DNA of 64,000 nucleotides from UBA4744 sp963707435 (GCA_963707435.1 CAVPPF010000007.1:496001-560000); one strand, 5' to 3'; shown: positions 17,835-25,556, numbered from the stretch's first letter. Notes: a model not told the origin generated them from the letters alone. Made by a program: numbers and translations.

Positions 17835-18883
17835 GTCCTCTCGATAAACGGCGGGTCACGCCGTTCGACCGGCATCCAGCTCCCGCGAACCTCAATCTCT
17901 ACCTGAACCTCAGGCCCTGGCGGCGGAGCCAGATACCCCATGCCGATCCCCCGTTTGAGGGTGGGGCTGAAGTTGCCGCTGGCGACCGTGCCGCGCGACG
18001 ACCCGGCCCGGAGCGGGTAGCCGTGTCGAGCAATCTGACGGCCCTCCATCACAAACCCGACCAGGTGCCTGGGTACCCCGGCATCTCGCTGGCGGAGCAG
18101 CGCCGCCTTGCCGGTGAAGTCGTGATCCCAATTGACCACCCAGCTCAGGCCGGCCTCGAGTGGCGTCGTCCGGGGGTCGAGGTCTTGCCCCCAGAGCGGA
18201 TAGCCCATCTCCAGGCGGAGCGTGTCGCGCGACCCCAGTCCGGCCGGCGTCACGCCCGCCTCGCGGAACGCATGGAAGAGCCCGGCGGCCGCCTCGGACG
18301 GGACTGCGATCTCCCCGCCCCGCTCACCGGTATAGCCGGTGCCTGCTACCCAAACCGGGTATCCGTCGAACTCTGCCTCGAAGAGCCGGAAACGGCCCGG
18401 GCTCTTCCCGAGAATCGCCCCGATGGCGGCCGGGGCTGCGGGTCCCTGCACTGCGATGAGCGCCGTCGTCTCCCGTACGTTCTCGATGATGATGCCGTCT
18501 CCGGCCGCCTCGGTGAATACGGCCCGGATCCTGTCGTCGTTGGCTCCATTGGGGATCACCCAGTATCGCTCGTCTTCCCATCTCCAGACGATGATGTCGT
18601 CCTCGACGCCGCCGTCCTCGTTGAGCGCCATCGTGTATTGAGCCCGCCCCGGTTCGATCGCGATCACGTCGTTGCAGAGCAAGGTGCGAAGCAGGTCGGT
18701 ACTCCCCGGCCCTTCGAGCCGGAATCGGCCGAGATGGGACACGTCAAAGACTCCGGCGGCGCTCCGCACGGCCTCGTGCTCCGCCAGCACGCCCGCATAT
18801 TGGACCGGCATTTCCCAGCCTGCGAAATCCACAAACCGGGCTCCGAGACGCACGTGCTCATCGTAGAGCGGGGACTGGGCCAT
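17831..18883 (-). CDS. gcvT: Aminomethyltransferase (glycine cleavage T-protein)
   Basis: 350 residues. HVRLGARFVDFAGWEMPVQY opens the domain, VFDVSHLGRFRLEGP follows, and GTGYTGERGGEI and LEMGYPLWGQDLDP are typical GcvT signatures for tetrahydrofolate binding. It moves the aminomethyl carbon from GcvH to tetrahydrofolate, releasing ammonia. It is the first gene of gcvT-gcvPA-gcvPB. The 103 bases upstream show no glycine riboswitch core that I could recognise. gcvH is not here but at 24566, next to the FHA gene. Confidence 0.95.
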   Translation of the reverse strand: MAQSPLYDEHVRLGARFVDFAGWEMPVQYAGVLAEHEAVRSAAGVFDVSHLGRFRLEGPGSTDLLRTLLCNDVIAIEPGRAQYTMALNEDGGVEDDIIVWRWEDERYWVIPNGANDDRIRAVFTEAAGDGIIIENVRETTALIAVQGPAAPAAIGAILGKSPGRFRLFEAEFDGYPVWVAGTGYTGERGGEIAVPSEAAAGLFHAFREAGVTPAGLGSRDTLRLEMGYPLWGQDLDPRTTPLEAGLSWVVNWDHDFTGKAALLRQRDAGVPRHLVGFVMEGRQIARHGYPLRAGSSRGTVASGNFSPTLKRGIGMGYLAPPPGPEVQVEIEVRGSWMPVERRDPPFIERT

Positions 18884-18986
18884 GGGTCACTCCTCTCCAC
18901 AAGAGACTGCTCACCAGCGCAGACTAGACGAGGGTGCGGTGGGGTACGTGAGGGAGAACGGCAGGTTCCCGGGCCCTTTTGGCCCC

Positions 18987-19442
18987 TTACCCGGCCGCCC
19001 GGCCGCCGAGGCTGCCGTCGGCGACTCTGGTCACCTGCGGCGGCCCGGGGATCCTGGTGGGAGCGGGAACCTCGTCCATGTGGTCCGGTTCCTCGAGGCC
19101 GTACTTGACGAGAAGATGGAGGTAGTCGCGCTGGTAGAAGACCTTGCAGTTGACATCGGGGTAGAGCTCTTTCAGCCGCCGCACTTTGCGGTTCTTCTTG
19201 GTCACCAGCTTCTGGTTCATCGTCGTTATCTCGATGAAGAGGTCATCTTCGAGGAGGTAGAAGTCGGGGGTGAAGAACCGGGAAGGTCTTCCTTCCTCGT
19301 CCCAGGCAAGCGGAAAGGAACGTGGTTCGTAGGCCCAGGCAATGCCGTAGAAGTCGAGCAAGCGGGCGAACTGGCGCTCGCTGTTGTGGGCAAACTCGGT
19401 GACGTCTGCCGGACCGTTCTCGAAAACGTCGTGCGTGGTCAG
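18987..19442 (-). CDS. PD-(D/E)XK nuclease-like protein, CTG start proposed
   Basis: 151 residues if translation starts at CTG 19442. A core of FTPDFYL and LFIEITTMNQK fits the beta-hairpin of TnsA/PD-(D/E)XK-type nuclease folds, with an unusual ExT where many have ExK; lysines follow (LVTKKNRKVRRLKELYPD). The first in-frame ATG, GTG or TTG is TTG 19361, which would remove 27 residues including SERQFARLLDFYG, a segment that looks part of the domain. CTG 19442 overlaps the MerR stop as CTGA (19439-19442) and has GGGGAGG about 10 bases upstream. Function is unknown; it sits between the ResR-like regulator and gcvT. Confidence 0.7.
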   Translation of the reverse strand: MTTHDVFENGPADVTEFAHNSERQFARLLDFYGIAWAYEPRSFPLAWDEEGRPSRFFTPDFYLLEDDLFIEITTMNQKLVTKKNRKVRRLKELYPDVNCKVFYQRDYLHLLVKYGLEEPDHMDEVPAPTRIPGPPQVTRVADGSLGGRAAG

Positions 19443-19921
19443 TTGACCCCAACCTCCCCGGTTGCCGCAACCGCAGCCGGCGTCCCGGTCTCGGCCAGTT
19501 CGGGGAACAACTGGTGGATTTGGCCTTCGAGTTCCGCCTGAACGGGACCAACCGCGATCCCGAAAACACCCTGACCGCGTCGAAACACATCGACGACTTC
19601 GTCGGCGCTATGGGCTGCGTAGATGGTCTGGCCGTCCGAAAGAAGCGTCACATCGACCAGGGGCTGATCACTCTGCAGTTGTTGAACCAGGATTTCCATC
19701 GCCTGGCGGATCTTCTTGAGGCTCATGCCTGCGTCCAGCAATCGCTTGATGACCTTGAGTTGCACGACATCGGTGAATGAGTACCGGCGTTGTGACCCCG
19801 AGCCGTGGGCGCTCTGAATGGACGGCCGCAGAAGGCCCGTCCGTGCCCAGTAGTCCAGCTGGCGGTACGTGATGCCCACCAGATTGCACACTTGCGGGGC
19901 TCGATAACCAGAATCCGTCAC
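19439..19921 (-). CDS. MerR family regulator, ResR/McdR (Rv1830)-like
   Basis: 160 residues. A MerR helix-turn-helix domain (about 5-75) has GITYRQLDYWARTGLL and RRYSFTDVVQLKVIKRLL. The C-terminal part contains VTLLSDGQTIYAAHSADEVVDVFRRGQGVFGIAV, a segment shared with mycobacterial Rv1830 (ResR/McdR), a regulator tied to growth and division. The start is GTG 19921, with AGAGGAG about 6 bases upstream. Its promoter (19976-20005) has a DnaA box just upstream of the -35. The neighbourhood (bifunctional nuclease, FtsR-like MerR, FHA, gcvH) matches the Rv1826-Rv1832 order. Confidence 0.88.
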   Translation of the reverse strand: MTDSGYRAPQVCNLVGITYRQLDYWARTGLLRPSIQSAHGSGSQRRYSFTDVVQLKVIKRLLDAGMSLKKIRQAMEILVQQLQSDQPLVDVTLLSDGQTIYAAHSADEVVDVFRRGQGVFGIAVGPVQAELEGQIHQLFPELAETGTPAAVAATGEVGVN

Positions 19922-19975
19922 GCCGCGCTCCTCTGTTAGCCGTCGTAGCTTACACGTTCGTAATTACGGAGCCAC

Positions 19976-20005
19976 AACCTACCGAAAACGCCGTGGAGTT
20001 GTCAA
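19976..20005 (-). promoter_or_regulatory. Housekeeping-type promoter of the ResR-like gene
   Basis: On the minus strand a perfect TTGACA -35 (20000-20005) is separated by 18 bases from a TAGGTT -10 (19976-19981). The predicted transcript start falls next to the palindrome CGTAATTACG (19959-19968), a possible operator for autoregulation. Confidence 0.6.
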
Positions 20006-20012
20006 CAGTATC

Positions 20013-20049
20013 TGTGGATAACTTCGAGGCGACGGATAGTTGTGGATAA
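20013..20049 (-). promoter_or_regulatory. Two perfect DnaA boxes upstream of the ResR-like promoter
   Basis: TTATCCACA, the consensus DnaA 9-mer, occurs on the minus strand at 20013-20021 and again at 20041-20049, in the same orientation with start points 28 bases apart. The nearer box ends 7 bases upstream of the -35 hexamer. No dnaA, dnaN or rpmH gene is near, so this is probably not oriC. Confidence 0.6.
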
Positions 20050-20065
20050 CTCTTCCGGACGGTCG

Positions 20066-21067
20066 TCAGGTCGCTCCGGTCATGAGGAGGATCAGTTTCT
20101 CGATCTGATCGTTGGTGCCGATCCCGACCATGACCTGGCCGGGGGTGATGACCAGATCGGGATCGGGATTTAAGTAGAGGCGGCGCGACTCATCTTCCAC
20201 GGCCAGGATCATGGCCCCCGAGCGTTGCCGGATGGCGGCCTCGCGCAGCGACATCCCGGCCAGGATGCAATCCTCGTGAATCTGCATCTGCTGGACGCGG
20301 AACTCGACGTGATTGCCCTGCAGGACGAGATCGACGAAGTCGGCGAGTTCCGGCTGGAAAGCCATCGAAGCCAATCGGTGGGCGCCGACCCGCTGGGGGG
20401 CGACCACCCGGTCCGCTCCGGCCAGGTAGAGCTTGCGTTCCGACTCGCTTTCGGCGGCCCGGGCGATGACGAGGAGGTCGGGGCGGAGGGCTTTGGCGGA
20501 CAGCACGATGACCAGATTGTCAGAGTCGGCCGTGACGCAGGCGATGAGTGAGCGAGCCCGGCTGATCCCGGCATCCACCAGCGTCTCGTTGTGCGTTGCG
20601 TCCTCCTCGAGGACCAGGGCACCGGCATCTCTGGCCTCTTGAGCAGCCGCAGGATCACCTTCGATCACCAGGACTTCCGCGCCCCGACCGACCATCAGCT
20701 CCCACGTGGCGCTGCCCACCCGTCCAAAGCCGCAGATGATGTAGTGATCGTTCAGTTGTCCGATGGTCCGGGTCATCTTGGTCATTCCTCGCCGGCCACT
20801 CAGGTTCTCGAATGCAGCCTCGAGAGCGGCACCGGCAGTGTAGAAGAGCGTACCGACCCCCACGATGATCAAGCCAACCGTGAAGAGTTCCCCGGCTTCC
20901 GAGAGCGGGAAAACTTCCGAGTAGCCGACCGTGGAAATTGTGATCATGGTCATGAAAAAGGCGTCCAGAACGGACGCGTCCTCGATGAAGATGAACCCGA
21001 TGGTCCCGGCGACGATGATGCTTCCCAGGATGGCGGCCGCGACGCGTACCCGCGTGACGCCCTTCAT
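20066..21067 (-). CDS. Potassium channel protein with RCK (TrkA-N/TrkA-C) domains
   Basis: 333 residues. Two membrane helices (about 8-28 and 62-82) flank a pore loop with the selectivity filter TVGYSE (46-51). A Rossmann RCK domain begins at IICGFGRVGSA (about 110-120) and a TrkA-C domain occupies about 245-330. This is a ligand-gated K+ channel of the MthK/Kch type. Its start abuts the stop of the bifunctional-nuclease gene, overlapping by one base, so it is in the same operon. It is followed by a 144-base gap with the ResR-like control region. Confidence 0.9.
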   Translation of the reverse strand: MKGVTRVRVAAAILGSIIVAGTIGFIFIEDASVLDAFFMTMITISTVGYSEVFPLSEAGELFTVGLIIVGVGTLFYTAGAALEAAFENLSGRRGMTKMTRTIGQLNDHYIICGFGRVGSATWELMVGRGAEVLVIEGDPAAAQEARDAGALVLEEDATHNETLVDAGISRARSLIACVTADSDNLVIVLSAKALRPDLLVIARAAESESERKLYLAGADRVVAPQRVGAHRLASMAFQPELADFVDLVLQGNHVEFRVQQMQIHEDCILAGMSLREAAIRQRSGAMILAVEDESRRLYLNPDPDLVITPGQVMVGIGTNDQIEKLILLMTGAT

Positions 21068-21588
21068 CAGCTGGACGACTCGCCGGCCTCGAAGTCCTCG
21101 GGGGTGATGTCGTCGAGAAATTCCCGAAACTTCTCTATCTCGGCTTCCTCATCGTCGTCCCGTATTTCGATACCGGCGTCGTCCAGAACCTGCGGCGTGG
21201 CAAAGAGCGGCGCTCCCATCCGGGCGGCGAGGGCAATGGCGTCGGAGGGCCGCGAAGAAACCGTCACTTCATCACCGCCTCTGGTCAGCACCAGGTCTGC
21301 GTAGTAGACGCTGTCCCGAAGCTCGGTGACCACCACACGGGCAACGCTCGCCCCCAACGATTCGGAGACGAGTTTGAGGAGATCATGCGTGAGCGGGCGC
21401 TGCGGGACGACACCTTCGAGAGCGTACGCGATCGCAGTAGCCTCAACCGCTCCAATCCAGATGGGCAGATACCGGGAGCCATCGGTTTCCCGTAGGAGCA
21501 CGATCGGCTGGTTGGTCGGCAGTTCGATCCGAACCCCGATCAGGTCCATCGGGATCCCTTCGCCGTCGCCGCCGTTTGGATCACTCAT
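21067..21588 (-). CDS. Bifunctional nuclease family protein (DUF151)
   Basis: 173 residues. The BFN fold is shown by LPIWIGAVEATAIAYAL, RPLTHDLLKLVSESLGASV, and RPSDAIALAARMGAPLF. The C-terminus is acidic (DDDEEAEIEKFREFLDDITPEDF). Homologues are conserved next to MerR genes in actinobacteria (Rv1829 in M. tuberculosis). Plant BFN proteins have RNase and DNase activity, but the bacterial role is not settled. ATG 21588 shares ATGA (21585-21588) with the hpt stop. Confidence 0.9.
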   Translation of the reverse strand: MSDPNGGDGEGIPMDLIGVRIELPTNQPIVLLRETDGSRYLPIWIGAVEATAIAYALEGVVPQRPLTHDLLKLVSESLGASVARVVVTELRDSVYYADLVLTRGGDEVTVSSRPSDAIALAARMGAPLFATPQVLDDAGIEIRDDDEEAEIEKFREFLDDITPEDFEAGESSS

Positions 21589-22199
21589 GGGCTCAGATTA
21601 TCACCGTGACCCGGGAACACCCGCTCGCCGAGCGATGCGGGATGCGACTGCAACGTCGCCAGGTCGAGGACCATCCAGATTGACCGCAGGTTGCGGTACT
21701 TGCCTTCCCAATCCAGGCCGTAGCCGAGCAGGAACTCATCGCCGACCTCAAACCCCCGGTATTCGAGCGGTACCTCAACGATCCGGCGCGGCGCCTTGTC
21801 GATCAGGGTCACGGTCGCCAGGCTGGCCACATCTCTCGTCTCGAGCAAGCGGCGCACGTAGGAGAGCGTCAGTCCCGTGTCGACGATGTCTTCGACCAGA
21901 ACCACGTGACGTCCTTCCAGCGAGATCTCGGTATCCATGGCGATCCGGACCCTGCCTCCCTCCCCAAAACGGCTGAGGGCGAGAAAGTCGATTTCCAGCC
22001 GGGCGTCCATCTGCCGGACCAGGTCACTAAGGAAAGGAAGCGAGCCGTGGAGCACCCCCACGAGGACGGGAACCTTGTCCCGATAGTCCTCGGCCAGCTG
22101 CGCACCCAGTTCCTGCGCCCGGGAGGCCAGGGCGCCGGCCGTGATCACCTCAACAAACGGCTCGGCGGCGGTGGTCACAAACGCACCGCGGATCGGCAA
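21585..22199 (-). CDS. hpt: Hypoxanthine phosphoribosyltransferase
   Basis: 204 residues. The PRPP loop is VVLVEDIVDTGLT (99-111), LVGVLHGSLPFLSDLVR lies earlier, and VGDEFLLGYGLDWEGKYRNL forms the C-terminal purine-binding part. The enzyme converts hypoxanthine (and usually guanine) to the nucleotide, recycling the inosine made by the adenosine deaminase at 13.1 kb. The first 14 residues are not conserved, so a slightly later start is possible. The gene is coupled by ATGA to the bifunctional-nuclease gene downstream. Confidence 0.93.
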   Translation of the reverse strand: MPIRGAFVTTAAEPFVEVITAGALASRAQELGAQLAEDYRDKVPVLVGVLHGSLPFLSDLVRQMDARLEIDFLALSRFGEGGRVRIAMDTEISLEGRHVVLVEDIVDTGLTLSYVRRLLETRDVASLATVTLIDKAPRRIVEVPLEYRGFEVGDEFLLGYGLDWEGKYRNLRSIWMVLDLATLQSHPASLGERVFPGHGDNLSP

Positions 22200-22208
22200 C
22201 CAACAGGA

Positions 22209-23399
22209 TCAGTCATTCGCGAAAAGCCAATCCCAGTACTTGCTCGCCCAGGAGAATGCTTCGGCGATATCCGGCAGACGCGGAGCTGCCGCCGTCTCCA
22301 GCGGAACCCTGGCCAGCTCCTCTTCCCCGATCGTCGCGATCACCACCGCCTCGTCCCCCGAAAAGGCAGGCGTCAGCTCGATGAGTTCCGCATCGTCCCG
22401 ATTGGCGAAGAGTGAGATCGTCTCCGTGGCCGCTGCCTCCGTTTCCGAGTCGTCGGGCAGCCTCCGCCGTGCATAATCGACCCCGGCGACGATGACTTCG
22501 ACCACGCCGAATGCGCTGAACCCGTAGTCCAGCAAGGCGGAGGCATCGGCAAAGCGGCGGTCGACCGTCGGCGATCCCATCACGATGGCGAAGAGCACTC
22601 GCCCGTCGCGCTCGGCCGAGGCCGCCAGCGTCCATCCGGCGTCATCGGTGTAGCCCGTCTTCACTCCGTTCGCTCCCGGGTATTCGTAGAGCAACCGGTT
22701 CGTGGTTCGGACCGTGCGCTCCTCGCCGTCCACGGTGGGAGGCAGCGGGGCCTCTCTGGTCGCAACCATGGTTGCGAGTTCGTCGACCGCCATCATCGCA
22801 CGAGCCAACGTCAGGAGGTCGCGGGCCGAGCTGAAATGGTTCGGCTCGTCGAGTCCGTGCGGATTGGCAAACCGGGTGTTGTCCATCCCCAGCTGCTCCG
22901 CCCGATCGTTCATGAGCTCAACGAACCGTTCGACGGTCCCGCCGACATGCTCGGCTGCTGCCAGAGCCGCATCGTTGGCGGAACCCAGCAGCATTGCGTA
23001 GAGGAGCTGCTGGACCGTCCACACTTCGCCTGCCACGAGGTCGATCTCCGCTTCGCCAACCTCCGGTGCGGTCTCGCTGATCGTGACGCGGTCGAAGCGG
23101 GATCCGCGGTCGACGACCAGGAGCGCGGTCATCATTTTCGTGGTTGATGCCATGGCGCGGCGCTGATCGGCATCCCCCTCTGCGAGAACCCGATCGAATG
23201 TGGCGTCGTACAGAATCCAGGTCTGGGCGCTGACGTCCGGCGGCGACCCGGTGAACAGTCCGTCGACGGGCACAGGCGGCAGCTGGACCGACACGGTCGG
23301 GGCGATGGTGGCCCCAACCGGTGCCACCACTCCCCCGAGAAAGGCCATGGTGAGCGCCACAAGGGCCAATCGCCGGACGATGGAAGGCCTGCGCAGCAC
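22209..23399 (-). CDS. D-alanyl-D-alanine carboxypeptidase (low-molecular-weight PBP)
   Basis: 396 residues from GTG 23399. The start overlaps the stop of the MerR gene by one base (TAGTG) and gives a proper signal peptide (RRLALVALTMAFLGGVVAPVGA). Active-site motifs are STTK (85-88), SAN in LLGSANDAALAAAEH, and KTG in NGVKTGYTDDAG. This is an S11-family serine peptidase that trims the terminal D-alanine of peptidoglycan stems outside the membrane. The C-terminus has a beta-rich extension and no obvious membrane anchor. Confidence 0.92.
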   Translation of the reverse strand: MLRRPSIVRRLALVALTMAFLGGVVAPVGATIAPTVSVQLPPVPVDGLFTGSPPDVSAQTWILYDATFDRVLAEGDADQRRAMASTTKMMTALLVVDRGSRFDRVTISETAPEVGEAEIDLVAGEVWTVQQLLYAMLLGSANDAALAAAEHVGGTVERFVELMNDRAEQLGMDNTRFANPHGLDEPNHFSSARDLLTLARAMMAVDELATMVATREAPLPPTVDGEERTVRTTNRLLYEYPGANGVKTGYTDDAGWTLAASAERDGRVLFAIVMGSPTVDRRFADASALLDYGFSAFGVVEVIVAGVDYARRRLPDDSETEAAATETISLFANRDDAELIELTPAFSGDEAVVIATIGEEELARVPLETAAAPRLPDIAEAFSWASKYWDWLFAND

Positions 23400-24088
23400 T
23401 AGGACTCCAGCAGCCGGCGCAGCTCCTCGGTGAGGATGGCAACCCTCATTCTCCCGATCGCGTCCGCACACCCGGCGAGAATCTCACCGGCCCGGTGGCG
23501 GGCTTCGGGGCTCCGATTGCGCAGCAGGGGCGCCGTCAACTGCTCGAGGAGCGCTGCATCGCGTTCGGTGGATATCCGCACCGACCGCAGATGCCGGGGC
23601 TCGAAGCCGTACGCGAGGAGACGTTGCGCTTCCCGGGCGACGGCCAGTTCTTCCTGGCTGAAGGTCGGGTCACCTTCCTCGTCGCCGGGTCGCAGCATGC
23701 CGTGGTCGATCAGCTCCCCGACCTGGCGGCGGGAGAGCCCGCTGGCGCGGGCCAGTTCATCGAGTCCCAGAGGTGTTTTCGAGGGTGCAAAGAGCTTTTC
23801 CGGAGGAGGTCCCGAAGGGGCGGGCATGACCGTTTCCTCACCGCGCTCCCACATGGTCAGCTTCGATTTGATCACCTTCAGTGGGAGGAAGTGGTCACGC
23901 TGTTGCTGGAGTATGAATCGGAGACGCTTGATGTCATCCTCGAAGAACTGGCGGTAGCCGGATGGGCTGCGGTGCGGGTCGACCAAACCCTGGCTCTCGA
24001 GGAACCTCACCTTGGAGACACTCACATCCGGGAATTCATCTTTGAGGAGGTTGATGACCTCGCCGATGGATATGCCGTCACTCATCAC
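23399..24088 (-). CDS. MerR family regulator, FtsR (Rv1828)-like
   Basis: 229 residues. The N-terminal winged helix (about 6-75) has VSKVRFLESQGLVDPHRSPSGYRQFFEDDIKRLRFIL, the signature of the FtsR group. A second helix-turn-helix-like part follows (LGLDELARASGLSRRQVGELIDHGML) and a helical C-terminus. In Corynebacterium the homologue FtsR activates ftsZ; the same target here is an inference. It overlaps the FHA gene by 11 bases and the carboxypeptidase gene by one, so all three are on one transcript. Confidence 0.9.
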   Translation of the reverse strand: MMSDGISIGEVINLLKDEFPDVSVSKVRFLESQGLVDPHRSPSGYRQFFEDDIKRLRFILQQQRDHFLPLKVIKSKLTMWERGEETVMPAPSGPPPEKLFAPSKTPLGLDELARASGLSRRQVGELIDHGMLRPGDEEGDPTFSQEELAVAREAQRLLAYGFEPRHLRSVRISTERDAALLEQLTAPLLRNRSPEARHRAGEILAGCADAIGRMRVAILTEELRRLLES

Positions 24089-24545
24089 CGAGCGCCACGA
24101 TCAGGTGAAACTTGCCGATGATGACTTCGTCACCAGGCTGCAAAGCACTCTGATCTACCCTCTCACCGTTGACGTACGTGCCGTTTGTCGAACCCGAGTC
24201 CTCGACACTGAAGATGCCACCCTCGCTCCGAAAACGGCAGTGGTGTCGCGAGACCGTGATGTCGTCCAGGAATATGTCGCTGTCGGGATGTCTCCCGACG
24301 GTCGTCGCGCCTTCCTTGACTACCCACGTCATCCCCGCCCGGGGCCCGCGTTCAACCACGAGCGCGAACCCGACGAGGCCGGGCACGTGGGCGGCTTCAT
24401 CGGGGCTGAGCGCCGGATGGGCGACCGGTGAGACCGGAACGAAGGTGATCGTCGCTTCGTGCTCGGTCGCCGCTCCGCAGGACGGACAGGCGGCGACGTG
24501 CTCGTCGATCTCAGCGTGGCAGTTGGGGCACTCCATAAACGTCAT
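24078..24545 (-). CDS. garA: Zinc-ribbon FHA domain protein (GarA-like)
   Basis: 155 residues. The N-terminus is a zinc ribbon with cysteines 6, 9, 20 and 23 (CPNCH and CPSCG). A linker containing EATITFVPVSP leads to an FHA domain (60-150) with GRHPDSDIFLDDITVSRHH, NGTYVNGERV and GDEVIIGKF, almost as in GarA/OdhI. Those proteins bind 2-oxoglutarate dehydrogenase and glutamate enzymes and are switched by threonine phosphorylation in an N-terminal ETTS motif. That motif is absent here; the threonines of EATIT might serve. The gene sits between gcvH and the FtsR-like gene, as in Mycobacterium. Start 24545 (or 24536) follows gcvH closely. Confidence 0.85.
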   Translation of the reverse strand: MTFMECPNCHAEIDEHVAACPSCGAATEHEATITFVPVSPVAHPALSPDEAAHVPGLVGFALVVERGPRAGMTWVVKEGATTVGRHPDSDIFLDDITVSRHHCRFRSEGGIFSVEDSGSTNGTYVNGERVDQSALQPGDEVIIGKFHLIVALGDE

Positions 24546-24565
24546 CGTACTGGGATTCAGCCGGG

Positions 24566-24946
24566 TTACCCGATCAGGCTTCGATAGGCGTCGGGAGAGA
24601 GCAGGCTGTCCAGCCCGGCGGCGTCGCCGACCGCGATCTCCACGAACCACCCGTCGCCGTACGGGTCGCTGTTGACCAGCTCGGGCTCCGCCGAGAGTGC
24701 TTCATTGACGGCCGACACTTCACCGGCCACCGGGGCGTATACGTCGGCCACCGACTTGGTCGACTCGACTTCGGCGATGGCATCGCCTTTGGCGACGGTT
24801 TTCCCAACGGCTGGAAGCTCAACGTAGACCACGTCCCCCAGTGCGTCCTGGGCGTAGTCCGATATGCCCATCCGCACCTTCCCTCCCTCGCCGACTATCA
24901 CCCACTCGTGTTCTTCGGTGTATCGCCTGTCGTCGGGCACGTTCAT
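24566..24946 (-). CDS. gcvH: Glycine cleavage system H protein
   Basis: 126 residues, the standard length. EEHEWVIVGEGGKVRMGISDYAQDALGDVVYVELP opens the fold in the usual way (the key part being GISDYAQ), and the lipoylated lysine is K64 in VESTKSVADVY. It carries the aminomethyl group between P- and T-proteins. It lies about 6 kb from gcvT-gcvPA-gcvPB but in the same orientation, and begins the gcvH-FHA-MerR string. The gap to pgsA upstream is 49 bases. Confidence 0.95.
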   Translation of the reverse strand: MNVPDDRRYTEEHEWVIVGEGGKVRMGISDYAQDALGDVVYVELPAVGKTVAKGDAIAEVESTKSVADVYAPVAGEVSAVNEALSAEPELVNSDPYGDGWFVEIAVGDAAGLDSLLSPDAYRSLIG

Positions 24947-24995
24947 CCGAACACATCCTCTCTCGTCTGGGTCTCAAGATTACCGGTGCGGCGGC

Positions 24996-25556
24996 TCACC
25001 TGTGACGCAACTTGTCACGAATGTCGATCGCGTACTGGAACGCCACCCAGTAATAGAGGATCAACCCGACGACACCGAAGAACCATCCCAGATAGAGGAA
25101 CAGGTCCCCGGCAACGCCACCCGCGGCGAGATAGAACGATGGAATGGCGCCGTAGAGAATGAACGTGGCGACTTTGCCCAGGTAGCGAACATCGAGCTTG
25201 TCTTTGAGCCGCACTCCCAGCGCCAGGGCGCCGACGGCCACGGCGGCCTCCCGGGCGATCAGGGCCAGGCCGAGGGACAGTGGGACAACGTCGGCAATCA
25301 TCCCGCCGATCAGCGCGGCGGCGATGGCCAGCCGATCGGCGAGTGGATCGAGGAACTTGCCGATCTCGGAAACCTGGTTCAGCTTGCGGGCCAAGACGCC
25401 GTCGAGCCAGTCGGTCCAACCGATCACCAGGATGAGCACGCCCGCCGCTACCGGGTCGTCACGACCGAAGAGCAGCCACCAGAAAACTCCAATGCCGCCA
25501 AGCCGAATGAGAGAAATCAGATTGGGGATTGTGAAAGGGCCGGCGTCGGTGGTCAG
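24996..25556 (-). CDS. pgsA: CDP-alcohol phosphatidyltransferase (PgsA-like), CTG start proposed
   Basis: 186 residues from CTG 25556. The family motif DG(x)2AR(x)8G(x)3D(x)3D is present (DWLDGVLARKLNQVSEIGKFL, then DPLAD), with four or more membrane helices, so it makes phosphatidylglycerol phosphate or a related lipid from CDP-diacylglycerol. The first in-frame ATG, GTG or TTG is GTG 25439, which would delete the conserved opening helix (TIPNLISLIRLG). CTG 25556 overlaps the stop of the upstream ABC ATPase (CTGA, 25553-25556) and is preceded by AAGGAG (25562-25567) at 5 bases. Confidence 0.85.
   Translation of the reverse strand: MTTDAGPFTIPNLISLIRLGGIGVFWWLLFGRDDPVAAGVLILVIGWTDWLDGVLARKLNQVSEIGKFLDPLADRLAIAAALIGGMIADVVPLSLGLALIAREAAVAVGALALGVRLKDKLDVRYLGKVATFILYGAIPSFYLAAGGVAGDLFLYLGWFFGVVGLILYYWVAFQYAIDIRDKLRHR

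Noticed and set aside
18884..18986. Possible glycine riboswitch upstream of gcvT
   Set aside because: The 103-base gap is too short for a tandem glycine riboswitch and lacks a recognisable conserved core on the minus strand.
20013..20049. Chromosome replication origin
   Set aside because: Two DnaA boxes are present, but there is no cluster of further boxes, no AT-rich unwinding element and no dnaA, dnaN or rpmH nearby.
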